Shown one piece after another: positions 44,036 to 51,977 of a stretch of DNA of 64,000 nucleotides (position 1 is its first letter; each line of letters opens with the position of its first letter). The position numbers were made by a program, and so were the translations under genes. The DNA is from an uncultured Pelagibacteraceae bacterium (GTDB lineage Bacteria; Pseudomonadota; Alphaproteobacteria; Pelagibacterales; Pelagibacteraceae): positions 1 through 64,000 of the forward strand of contig CACJGL010000001.1 of NCBI GenBank assembly GCA_902592965.1, written 5' to 3'. Below the pieces are notes generated by a model. The model saw only the letters and a program-made list of their open reading frames with translations, was not told the origin of the DNA and ran no database searches.

Positions 44036-45562
44036 TTAATTATTTCTTAAAGAGTCTATATAATATTTAACAGTTTTTAGTATTTGATTGATTTTGGGGT
44101 ATCCAGAATTTCCTAAAATATTGACTGCTAAAGCACCAGATATTTGGGAAATTAATAATTGGAGAAATAAATTGTTTGTTGTTTTTGATAAAATACTAGA
44201 CATGCAATGAAAAATATCACCCGCTCCAACAGAGTCTATTGCATTATTATTTAATGTTGGGATTTTGTAAGAATTTTTTTTGTCCAATGCTAATGAAAAT
44301 TTACCGCCACATGTTAAAAAACAGTGATCAGACTTTAAAATTCTAAATAGTTTTTTTAATTCTGACAAATGATTCAGGTTTCTTTTTGAAGCAAACAACT
44401 CCAATTCTTTTTCGTCTAAGGTAAACATGTTAACTTTTGAGTATTTTTTATCAATTATATTAAAACCATAATTAAGACTATTTGTTTGAACATTAATTGA
44501 TAAGAATTTCGATTTATTTTGTATAAGATTTCTGATTTTATTTGAAAAAATATTATGGCCAAAATCTTGAACAATGACTATATCATATTTTGGAAGTAAA
44601 ATATTAAGTTTTTTTATTATTACACTCTCATCTTTTATAGATAAAGATTTATTTTCAAAATCATTTATTGTTATTATTTTTTTAATTCTCTTATCAACTT
44701 CTTTCTCTACAACTCTCTTTTTTATAATTTTATTATAGTATTTTGATACTATTGGTTTTGAATTATTCGTAAAAAGTTTTTTGATTTTTTTATCATTGAG
44801 AAGATTATTATTAATTATAGATACTAATTTAACATTTTTAATAAAAGATGAGAGAAAATTATATGATGCTAATGCACCCCCTGGCATTGTATATTCCTCA
44901 TTTACTGTACAAGATAATGTATTTGATTTTGGTGAGATCCCTTTGGTACTTACGAATAAATATTTGTCTATTATTGTTTCGCCTATAATAAGAACCTTTA
45001 ATTTTTCAAATTTTTTAAATAAATTTTCAATTTCATTAAAATTAATATTGCTCAAATTTGATTTGATTACATTATCGTTAATACCAAATAGTTCCTCTGA
45101 AATGAGTTTTGATGAACTTTGGATATTATTTCCCAGAAACTTTATTTTTCCACCAGTAGATTTTAGAACCTTTTTTTCTTTTTCTAGATTTCCTATACTG
45201 TCTGAATCTTTATACTCTTTGCCTTTACAATAAAAATGGGGTTTAAAAGTTTTTATTGCTACAGATGCATCATAACTATTTATTTTAAATGCATAATCAA
45301 TAATTTTAATTTGCTCTAAATATTTTAATCTAACATTTTCATTAAAATAAGGACTATGGAGATTTTTCTTCATAAAATTATCCCCTGTAATTGTCACTAT
45401 TAGTATATCTCCTAATGATTTTGCTTTTTTTAAATGGTCAAGATGTCCAGGATGAACTAAATCAAATGCTCCGTGGCATAGGACTATTTTTTTTCCCTTT
45501 TTTCTTTTTTCAGAAATAATTTTTAATCTAGATTTTAAATCTGGAGTAATTTTTTTATTCAT
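44036..45562 (-). CDS. HldE-like bifunctional enzyme with reversed domain order
   Basis: A 508-aa fusion of a nucleotidyltransferase and a PfkB-type sugar kinase. Residues about 25-160 are the cytidylyltransferase-like domain: IVLCHGAFDLVHPGHLDHLK (about 25-44) holds the HxGH site, and YCKGKEYKDSDSIGNLEKE (about 112) is the RfaE-type loop with YKD. Residues about 190-508 are the kinase: VLIIGETIIDKYLFVSTKG (about 191), PGGALASYNF (about 227) and NNAIDSVGAGDIFHCM (about 445), the PfkB signature with catalytic Asp. HldE normally has kinase first and nucleotidyltransferase second. Here the order is swapped in one uninterrupted frame. It may use a different heptose or hexose 7- or 1-phosphate. 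Confidence 0.85.
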   Translation of the reverse strand: MNKKITPDLKSRLKIISEKRKKGKKIVLCHGAFDLVHPGHLDHLKKAKSLGDILIVTITGDNFMKKNLHSPYFNENVRLKYLEQIKIIDYAFKINSYDASVAIKTFKPHFYCKGKEYKDSDSIGNLEKEKKVLKSTGGKIKFLGNNIQSSSKLISEELFGINDNVIKSNLSNINFNEIENLFKKFEKLKVLIIGETIIDKYLFVSTKGISPKSNTLSCTVNEEYTMPGGALASYNFLSSFIKNVKLVSIINNNLLNDKKIKKLFTNNSKPIVSKYYNKIIKKRVVEKEVDKRIKKIITINDFENKSLSIKDESVIIKKLNILLPKYDIVIVQDFGHNIFSNKIRNLIQNKSKFLSINVQTNSLNYGFNIIDKKYSKVNMFTLDEKELELFASKRNLNHLSELKKLFRILKSDHCFLTCGGKFSLALDKKNSYKIPTLNNNAIDSVGAGDIFHCMSSILSKTTNNLFLQLLISQISGALAVNILGNSGYPKINQILKTVKYYIDSLRNN

Positions 45563-46641
45563 ATTTTATTTAAAAGATCATAGTAAACTTTATTTGAAAA
45601 TGAAAAAAATTTATACTGATTATTAGATTGCCAAGTATATTTTTTAGGATTGAGAGGAAAAAAATTAATAGCAAAGTCATAAAAGAAAGTGTAATGTAAA
45701 TATGGAACTTTACTAAAAATTGCAAATTCACTTATACCACCTCCAGTATACTGAATGTTAAGGTGAGAATTTAAAATCAAGTTTCCATCATCAATATAAG
45801 TTTTACTGTAATTTTTAGAAAATTTTAAATCCAATTTTTTTTTTTTACTAAATTTTTTTAACAAACTGCAACCATTATTATCTGAAATAATTAATATCTT
45901 GTAATTTAAAAATCTTTTCTTGATGATTCTAATGGATTTTAAAAAATTTTGGTAATCTATATTTCTTATCTGAGAGTAAGGTTTGGGATATAATCTAACA
46001 GAAAAAGTTACATATTTGGAGTTTTTGAAATCTTTTTGAAATTTTTTATTATTTATTTTTTTTTTTTTAAATATAAATTTATTAACAAATGCATCTTTTT
46101 CATTTTTAATTTTTTTATTTAAAAAAAAAGTAGATAAAAAATAAGTTGGTTTTCTCATTAAAGTATCAGCTTTAAATAAAATATTAAAATTATTCTTTTT
46201 ACGATATTCATCAAATTGTTTCCATTTTATTAATTTTAGATTTTTAGTATTTCCAAATACAAACCTATAGATATTTGTCAAAACTTTTAAATGGCTGATA
46301 ATTCCATTTTTATCTTTTAATCTTTTCCAGCCACCTCGATACTCACCAATTATAATTATAAAAATAACATTTCTTTTTTTAATTTTATAATATTTTGCAA
46401 TCATCAAATATCTGAAAAAATCTCCGTATGTTGGTGGTGAAACTTTACAATCATATGTTAAGATTAGATTTTTACCTTTTGAAAAAAAAAAGGAGTAATA
46501 ATTTTTAATATAAATTTTATAAAAAATTTTAAAAAAATTAAAAATTTGCCATATTATCGAGTGTCTTGGGGCAATTTGGTAAACTATGTTAAGTGGGAAA
46601 AAAACTAAATATTCAACTTTTGATAAGAAGTTTATTATCAT
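45559..46641 (-). CDS. Putative glycosyltransferase (GT-B-like), uncharacterised
   Basis: A 360-aa protein without a family I can name. The start is hydrophobic (LVFFPLNIVYQIAPRHSII, residues about 12-30) and could bind the membrane. SPPTYGDFFRYLMIAKYYK (about 68) recalls the DFFR-like acceptor stretch of sugar transferases, IGEYRGGWKRL (about 98) follows, and the C-terminal part has KYVTFSVRLYPKPYSQIRN (about 213), ILIISDNNGCSLLKKF (about 254) and NIQYTGGGISEFAIFSKVP (about 300), a GT-B-like donor site of the GGGxSE type. It overlaps the HldE-like gene and the epimerase by four bases each. A heptosyl- or related transferase fits the neighbourhood. Confidence 0.6.
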   Translation of the reverse strand: MIINFLSKVEYLVFFPLNIVYQIAPRHSIIWQIFNFFKIFYKIYIKNYYSFFFSKGKNLILTYDCKVSPPTYGDFFRYLMIAKYYKIKKRNVIFIIIIGEYRGGWKRLKDKNGIISHLKVLTNIYRFVFGNTKNLKLIKWKQFDEYRKKNNFNILFKADTLMRKPTYFLSTFFLNKKIKNEKDAFVNKFIFKKKKINNKKFQKDFKNSKYVTFSVRLYPKPYSQIRNIDYQNFLKSIRIIKKRFLNYKILIISDNNGCSLLKKFSKKKKLDLKFSKNYSKTYIDDGNLILNSHLNIQYTGGGISEFAIFSKVPYLHYTFFYDFAINFFPLNPKKYTWQSNNQYKFFSFSNKVYYDLLNKI

Positions 46642-47585
46642 TTTTTCAATTTCTTAGAAAGAAATTTGGTCCTATAAGATTGTTCAGAGTTATTGAGTTT
46701 TTTATTTTTATATTTTTCAAAAATATCAGAAATTGCGTCTTCAACTTTAAATTTGTGCTTAAATCCTTTAGTTAAAATTTTTTTTGAAAAAAGCCTATAA
46801 GATCTAACATCAAACTCCTTTTTTATGTATATTTTTGGAAATCTTAATTTTTTTTTTATTATTTTGGCTACTTTAAGTATTGAGTAATTTTCAAAACCTA
46901 TATTATATGTTCCTTGTAATTTCTCATTTTTTAGAAAAAAGAGAAATGCATTTAACATATCTTTAATATGTACTTGTGGCCTTATTTGCTTTCCACCATT
47001 TACTGTAATGATTTTTTTTGTTATCGCTGAATAAGTCATTGCATTGACTGTTAAATCTAATCTCATAGAATCAGAAACACCACAAATTGTTCCGGGTCTT
47101 AAGATCACCGTACTAAAAAAATCTTTATAATTATTTACTATTTTCTCACCTACCATTTTAGTTTTATTATAATCTGATAGTGGTACTAGTTCTGTGTTTT
47201 CATCCACTTTTTTTTTCTTACTAACTCCATAAACACTTCCAGATGAAACAAAAATAAATTGTTTGATTTTGCTTAATTTACAAATGTCTAACAATTTTAA
47301 TGTTGATAAAACATTTGTCTCCCAAGTTATTTTTGAATTAAGTAAGGCAGCAGGATCATTGGAAATGGCAGCTAAATGAATAACCTTCTTAAAACCCTTT
47401 AAATCTTTCGAATTTATATTATCAATATCTTTTTTTATTACTTTAATATTTTTATTTTTTTTTCCAAATTTATTATTGAAATAACCTATATCTAAAATTT
47501 TTACTTTATAACCGTTTTTAACCAAAAATTTTGATAGTTCGGTCCCAAGATATCCAAGTCCTCCTGTAATTAAAACTTTATCCAC
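46638..47585 (-). CDS. NAD-dependent nucleotide-sugar epimerase
   Basis: An extended SDR of 315 aa. VLITGGLGYLGTELSKFLV (residues about 4-22) is the NAD site, HLAAISNDPAALLNSKITWE (about 70) is the loop, FIFVSSGSVYGVSKKKK (about 109) holds the SVYG and catalytic Ser, and PLSDYNKTKMVGEKIVNN (about 132) holds YxxxK. ILRPGTICGVSDSMRLDL (about 161) follows, then VNGGKQIRPQVHIKDMLNAF (about 197). The GxCGxSxxxRLD stretch occurs in epimerases of heptose and LPS loci (a WcaG/HldD-like class). It overlaps the PhyH gene by eight bases. Reaction unknown. Confidence 0.83.
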   Translation of the reverse strand: MDKVLITGGLGYLGTELSKFLVKNGYKVKILDIGYFNNKFGKKNKNIKVIKKDIDNINSKDLKGFKKVIHLAAISNDPAALLNSKITWETNVLSTLKLLDICKLSKIKQFIFVSSGSVYGVSKKKKVDENTELVPLSDYNKTKMVGEKIVNNYKDFFSTVILRPGTICGVSDSMRLDLTVNAMTYSAITKKIITVNGGKQIRPQVHIKDMLNAFLFFLKNEKLQGTYNIGFENYSILKVAKIIKKKLRFPKIYIKKEFDVRSYRLFSKKILTKGFKHKFKVEDAISDIFEKYKNKKLNNSEQSYRTKFLSKKLKK

Positions 47586-48438
47586 TTTTTTTATTAAAAT
47601 AATTAGGGTTATTGATATATCTTTTTTTTCTTCTCATTCGCCAATTATAAACACTTTCTTCAATATTGAGATCACTACCTATAAGTTCAAATAGTTTTTT
47701 ATTTTTATATGATTTTTTTTTAAGCATTTTTGAATAATTGAGTTGTGGTTTTACAAATGGCAAAGTAAACATATTTACTATCAAGTTCCTATCTTTACTG
47801 GTCAAATTTTCGCCTGCCCTATGATACAACATTGCATCTAAAAATATTACATCACCTTTTTTTGCAATCAATTGTTTAGTATTTTTGAGATTAACTTTGT
47901 TTGGTAAATGCTCAACTTTATGAGATTTGGGCACCACAAAAGTAGCTCCATTTTGTTTTGTAAAATCATCTAAACAAACCAATACATTCATGGCTATTGG
48001 TTTAGAGCTAACAAAAGTTTGAAACGGCAAATCACGATGCCAAGCACTTCCAAAATGAGCTGAGTAAGCTCTATTGATTGGAGCATTTTGAAGATTTATA
48101 ATATATCGGCCCTCAAAACATTCTTTTAACATACTTTTTATTTTTGAATTAAATAAAAATTTTTTAAAATAATCGTCATAACAAAAAAGGGCTCTAACTA
48201 CATTATTATCGTCTATAATTTTTAAATTTTTTTCCCCTCCAAATTCTTTAATTTGCTTTTTATAAATTATATCGATTTTTGATTTGGCAACATCGCAGTC
48301 TCTAGAATTAAAAATATTTTTTAAAATTAAAAAACCAGATTTTTTTAATTGATATAATTTATTATTTTTATATTTAGAGGAAACTTTATCCTTTGTATAG
48401 TTTCCATAACTATACAGCTTAGAACTTATTTTTTTCAT
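47578..48438 (-). CDS. Phytanoyl-CoA dioxygenase family (PhyH) oxygenase
   Basis: A non-haem Fe(II)/2-oxoglutarate oxygenase of 286 aa. FLILKNIFNSRDCDVAKSKI opens the domain (residues about 36). HFGSAWHRDLPFQTFVSSKP (about 128-147) gives the HxD, VLVCLDDFTKQNGATFVVPKS (about 152) is the core strand set, and FLDAMLYHRAGENLTSKDRN (about 199-218) gives the distal His and Arg. YNWRMRRKKRYINN at the C-terminus is shared in pattern with the PhyH gene at 60983 (IDWRISRLKRI), and QNAPI with its QNSPI, so the two are paralogues. All ligands are present. Sugar hydroxylation or desaturation is plausible. Confidence 0.87.
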   Translation of the reverse strand: MKKISSKLYSYGNYTKDKVSSKYKNNKLYQLKKSGFLILKNIFNSRDCDVAKSKIDIIYKKQIKEFGGEKNLKIIDDNNVVRALFCYDDYFKKFLFNSKIKSMLKECFEGRYIINLQNAPINRAYSAHFGSAWHRDLPFQTFVSSKPIAMNVLVCLDDFTKQNGATFVVPKSHKVEHLPNKVNLKNTKQLIAKKGDVIFLDAMLYHRAGENLTSKDRNLIVNMFTLPFVKPQLNYSKMLKKKSYKNKKLFELIGSDLNIEESVYNWRMRRKKRYINNPNYFNKKSG

Positions 48439-49607
48439 TTTTTGTAATTTAAAAAAAATTTTTTTATCAACTTTGAAGTATATGCAATTTGCTCTTTTGT
48501 TATAAATTCATGAACAGGCAATGAAACAGTGGAATTAGCAATCTTTTCAGCCATCGGAAAATCTCCTCTTTTATACTTTAAAAATTTCGAAGCTGGTTGT
48601 AGATGTACTGGTATTGGATAGTGAATCTTGGCATCAATTAAATTTTTGTTTAAGTATTTAATCAATTTGTCCCTGCTGTGTTTAACGTTTAAATGATATA
48701 AGTGAAAAACTTCTTTTATATTTTTATTTCTTTTTACAGTTATAATCTCGCTTATTTCTCCCAAATATTTGTCAAATAGGTGAGCATTTTGAATTCGTTT
48801 TTTTGTAATATTAGTTAATTTTGTTTTAAGTTTATAATTTGCTACACATGCTTGTATGGTATCTAGTCTAGAATTATAACCAAACATTTTACATTTATTT
48901 CTATTTTCTAGTCCGTGGTTTCTTAGCAAAAAAAGTTTTTTTGCTAATGATTTATTGTTTGTTAATATGAAACCCCCGTCACCCCAAACATTAAAATTTT
49001 TTAATGGATGTAAGCTAAATGTACATGCATCTCCAAACGAAACTATTTGTTTCCCATAATATCTTGAGTCAATTGCATGGCAGCTGTCTTGAACGATTTT
49101 GAGATTATATTTTTTTGCAATTTTTCTTATAGTATTCATTTCGCAAGGTCTCCCTGCCCAATGAACTGGCATTATAGCCTTTGTCTTTTTTGTAATTTTT
49201 GAAATTATTTTATTTTCATCAATATTATAATCTTCTTTTATATCAACAAATACAGGTTTAGCTCCTGCAGTCACAATGGAACCGACTGTAGCAATAAAAG
49301 TATATGGCGTTGTTATAACTTCATCTCCCCTTCCTATACCAAGCGCTTTTAAAACTAAGTATAATGCATCAGTACCATTGCCAACACTAATAGCAAATTT
49401 TGAACCCATTCTTTTTGATAAATCTTTTTCAAAATTAATAACTTCATTTCCCAAAGTGTAATCGCCATACTTTACAACGTTTGCAATTTTTGAAAAAATT
49501 TTTTTATAATCTGAAAACTGTTCAACTAGATAACTATGGTTGATATTATATTTTTTATTTTTTGCGTACTGTTTAGGTAAAAAGTTTATTTTAGTATTGT
49601 TTTTCAT
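48435..49607 (-). CDS. DegT/DnrJ/EryC1 sugar aminotransferase
   Basis: A PLP-dependent aminotransferase of 390 aa. GDYTLGNEVINFEKDL (residues about 48-63), SVGNGTDALYLVLKALGIG (about 75), VHWAGRPCEMNTIRKIAKKY (about 151), IVQDSCHAIDSRYYGK (about 173) and FSLHPLKNFNVWGDGGFIL (about 201, PLP Lys in PLKN) match the family. HLQPASKFLKYKRGDFPM (about 341) follows. FSLHPLKNFNVWGDGG is a variant of the SFHPxKNL motif and distinct from the three other DegT genes here (1, 8075 and 41147). It sits between an RmlB-like dehydratase and PhyH, consistent with a 4,6-dideoxy amino sugar. Confidence 0.85.
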   Translation of the reverse strand: MKNNTKINFLPKQYAKNKKYNINHSYLVEQFSDYKKIFSKIANVVKYGDYTLGNEVINFEKDLSKRMGSKFAISVGNGTDALYLVLKALGIGRGDEVITTPYTFIATVGSIVTAGAKPVFVDIKEDYNIDENKIISKITKKTKAIMPVHWAGRPCEMNTIRKIAKKYNLKIVQDSCHAIDSRYYGKQIVSFGDACTFSLHPLKNFNVWGDGGFILTNNKSLAKKLFLLRNHGLENRNKCKMFGYNSRLDTIQACVANYKLKTKLTNITKKRIQNAHLFDKYLGEISEIITVKRNKNIKEVFHLYHLNVKHSRDKLIKYLNKNLIDAKIHYPIPVHLQPASKFLKYKRGDFPMAEKIANSTVSLPVHEFITKEQIAYTSKLIKKFFLNYKK

Positions 49608-50578
49608 TATATTTTATAGTTAAGTTTTTTATTTTTAAAGTAATTATAATTTTTTTCATAAAATAGTATTGTTTCCTTAAGGCCATCGTGTAGAGTTGTA
49701 TGAGTAGTCCATTTTAATTTTTTTTTTGTAAACGAACTATCTAATTTGTAAATCTCATCCTTTCCCACTCTATCTTTTGCTTTTTTTATTAAATAATTAT
49801 AATTTTTATTTAACATCTTACATATGATTTTAATTATGTATTTTATAGATACAAATTTGTCTCCAGAAAAATGATAAATTTCACCTATTTTGCCATTTTT
49901 TATTACTTTTAAAATAGCTTCACAAAAATCCTCTGAAAAAATAAAGTTTCGTTTACTATTTCCTTTTCCTTGAAGAGGAAACTTGATGTTCTTTTTTATG
50001 GACATAATTATTTTAGGTATGAGCCTGTAGAGTTCTTGTCCGGGACCGTAAAAATTAGAAAATCTAGAGATTATTATAGGAAATTTTTTTGAATTAAACG
50101 CATTCCTAAAATTTAACTCTGTCATCAACTTGCTCACTGCATAAGGTGTGGATGGTAAAAAATTATTGTAATTTTCTTTTAATTTATTTTTTTTATTTCC
50201 AAAAACCTCCGGAGTAGAAACATAAATATATTTTTTTAAAAATCGCATTTTATTAAAATTTTTAATTATACTTAATCTTGACTCAACATTAATCTTGTAA
50301 TACCTCTGTTGGTAATTCCAACTTTCATTAACCATGCAAATTGATGCGTAATCTAATATTATTTCTGGTTTAACTTTAAAAATTAGCTTTAATAACTTCT
50401 TTTCATCTTTTAATAAATTAATTTTGTGAATTTTTATGTCCTTACCTTTATACAATAAATAATTAATTTTTTTTGTGGAATTATAAGTTCCTATAATTTT
50501 AAATTTTTGATTAAAAAGATAAGATGCAACACTCGCTCCTGAAAAACTAGAAATACCCAAAATTAATATTTTTTTCAT
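49607..50578 (-). CDS. RmlB-like nucleotide-sugar dehydratase with altered active site
   Basis: An extended SDR of 323 aa. ILILGISSFSGASVASYLF (residues about 4-22) is the nucleotide loop. YIYVSTPEVFGNKKNKLKE (about 116) is the RmlB-type catalytic stretch, but the Asp of canonical STDEVYG is Pro, while Glu is kept. TPYAVSKLMTELNFR (about 142) holds YxxxK, and ISRFSNFYGPGQELYRLIP (about 163) is the SNFYGP motif diagnostic of the RmlB/CDP/GDP dehydratase branch. It overlaps the aminotransferase by one base. It heads the seven-gene unit; the start is ATG at 50578. The reaction is probably a 4,6-dehydration or a C4 or C6 modification of a nucleotide sugar. Confidence 0.8.
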   Translation of the reverse strand: MKKILILGISSFSGASVASYLFNQKFKIIGTYNSTKKINYLLYKGKDIKIHKINLLKDEKKLLKLIFKVKPEIILDYASICMVNESWNYQQRYYKINVESRLSIIKNFNKMRFLKKYIYVSTPEVFGNKKNKLKENYNNFLPSTPYAVSKLMTELNFRNAFNSKKFPIIISRFSNFYGPGQELYRLIPKIIMSIKKNIKFPLQGKGNSKRNFIFSEDFCEAILKVIKNGKIGEIYHFSGDKFVSIKYIIKIICKMLNKNYNYLIKKAKDRVGKDEIYKLDSSFTKKKLKWTTHTTLHDGLKETILFYEKNYNYFKNKKLNYKI

Positions 50579-50616
50579 TATTATTTAATTTTTTAAATTA
50601 TATTCTTTACAAGCTC

Positions 50617-50662
50617 TTTATATAAACTTATATTTGTTCAACAATTGAACAACTTATATAAT
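50617..50662. promoter_or_regulatory. Inverted-repeat operator (box 4) at a divergent promoter
   Basis: GTTCAACAATTGAAC at 50636-50650 is the same 15-bp repeat with a different 3-bp centre. It lies in the 152-bp gap between divergent genes. Minus strand: a -10-like TATAAA (50617-50622) with -35-like TTGTTG 16 nt upstream, overlapping the repeat, would drive the unit starting at 50578. Plus strand: TATAAT (50657-50662) with TTGTTC (50634-50639) 17 nt upstream would drive the cupin gene. The exact TTTACT -35 of boxes 1-3 is missing, so its strength is less certain. Confidence 0.7.
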
Positions 50663-50730
50663 AATTGTTAATTATCAAGTAAATCTATGAATTTTTAACA
50701 ATTAATTATTAATAATTGTTTTTTTAAAAA

Positions 50731-51459
50731 ATGGTAAAATTTAATTCCTATTCTAATCGTTTAATTACTAAACCTTGGGGTTATGAATATATAATATTTA
50801 AAAATCAAAAAAAACTCGCACTTATATTTCTTAAGATTTTAAAAAATAAACAAACTTCACTACACTGTCATCCAAATAAAAAAACTGGATTTATAATTCT
50901 TAGTGGAACTGCTAAAGTACAAATAGGAATATACAGAAAAAACTCAAAAGTTTATAAATCACAATCAATATTGGTTTTTAGACCGGGTCTGTTCCATTCT
51001 TTAAAATGCGTTTCTAACAAACCATTGATTGCTTTGGAAATAGAAACACCATTTAATACTAAAGATTTAATAAGATTTTCTGATAATTACGGTCGACAAT
51101 TAAAACCATACGAAGACTTAAACTTAACAAAAAAAATAAATTCAAAATTTATAAAGTTTAAAAAACCAAAACAAAATTCAGGGTATATTTATAAGTTGGA
51201 TAATATGCTTATAGAAGTTCGAAATCATAAAAATTATAAATATCTGTTTAAAAAAAATGAAAAATCAATTAGTGCTATTTTGGATGGTAGTATAGTATCT
51301 AACGATAATAAAAAAGTTATAACGCACGGAGAAATTGTAAAAACTAAAACTTTGGAAAAACTTTCTAAACAATTCAAAATTAAAAAAAATTTGACTGTAT
51401 TGAAAGTTATAAAAAATAAGGATAAAAAAAGAAGATACAAAGAGCTCCATTATGTATAA
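50731..51459 (+). CDS. Cupin protein, mannose-6-phosphate isomerase type II-like
   Basis: A 242-aa cupin. TKPWGYEYIIFKNQKKLALI (residues about 13-32) resembles the start of the type II mannose-6-phosphate isomerase cupin. LKNKQTSLHCHPNKKTGFI (about 36-54) holds the first metal-binding His pair (HCHPNK), ILSGTAKVQIG (about 55) is the central beta turn, and SILVFRPGLFHSLKCVSNKP (about 78-97) provides the second motif. The C-terminal 100 residues (from about 140) are a second, Lys-rich domain with a weaker cupin-like pattern. It may isomerise or epimerise a sugar phosphate. It overlaps the DJ-1/PfpI gene by eight bases and is divergent from the unit starting at 50578, sharing box 4. Confidence 0.72.
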   Translation: MVKFNSYSNRLITKPWGYEYIIFKNQKKLALIFLKILKNKQTSLHCHPNKKTGFIILSGTAKVQIGIYRKNSKVYKSQSILVFRPGLFHSLKCVSNKPLIALEIETPFNTKDLIRFSDNYGRQLKPYEDLNLTKKINSKFIKFKKPKQNSGYIYKLDNMLIEVRNHKNYKYLFKKNEKSISAILDGSIVSNDNKKVITHGEIVKTKTLEKLSKQFKIKKNLTVLKVIKNKDKKRRYKELHYV

Positions 51460-51976
51460 AAAAGCATTAATTATTACCTCTAAATTAGCCCAAGATCATG
51501 AATTTATATATCCATTTTATAGATTAAAAGAAGCAGGATATGAGGTTTCGACTTTTAATAATGAGACAAAACAAGTTTTAGGTTATTTTGGAACCAAGAT
51601 ACCCCCAAAGGAAGAAGATAAAATAATAACAGCAGATGAAGTAATAGTTGATGAATACGAAACTTTAGTTTTACCAGGTGGTATAAAATCAATGGAGATT
51701 TTAAGATTAAACAAAGAAGTTTTAAAAATTATAAGAGATTTCAATGACAAAAAAAAATTTATCGCAGCTACATGTAGCGGTGTAATGCTTTTGATTTCAG
51801 CAAAAATTATAAAAAATAAAAATATATCTGGATATTATGCATGGAAAGATGACATCGAAAATGCTGGAGCAAAATTTGTTGATAGTCCTTGTGTTGTGGA
51901 TGAAAATTTAATTACTTCACCGCATTATAAGTATGTTGGAGAATGGATGAAGGGATTAATTAGTAAATTGAAATAG
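51452..51976 (+). CDS. DJ-1/PfpI-family protein
   Basis: A 174-aa protein of the DJ-1/ThiJ/PfpI superfamily. ALIITSKLAQDHEFIYPFYR (residues about 5-24) is the N-terminal strand with a Glu in the expected place, LVLPGGIKSMEILRLNKEVL (about 72-91) is the oxyanion block, and FIAATCSGVMLLISAKI (about 102-118) is the nucleophile elbow, with Cys in AATCSG. ISGYYAWKDDIENAGAKFVD (about 125) and LITSPHYKYVGEWM (about 153) complete the fold (the usual His is seen in SPHY). Family members act as amidases, glyoxalases or chaperones; none is specific to sugar loci. Its stop is 2 bp from the convergent ADH gene. Confidence 0.85.
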   Translation: MYKKALIITSKLAQDHEFIYPFYRLKEAGYEVSTFNNETKQVLGYFGTKIPPKEEDKIITADEVIVDEYETLVLPGGIKSMEILRLNKEVLKIIRDFNDKKKFIAATCSGVMLLISAKIIKNKNISGYYAWKDDIENAGAKFVDSPCVVDENLITSPHYKYVGEWMKGLISKLK

Positions 51977-51977
51977 T

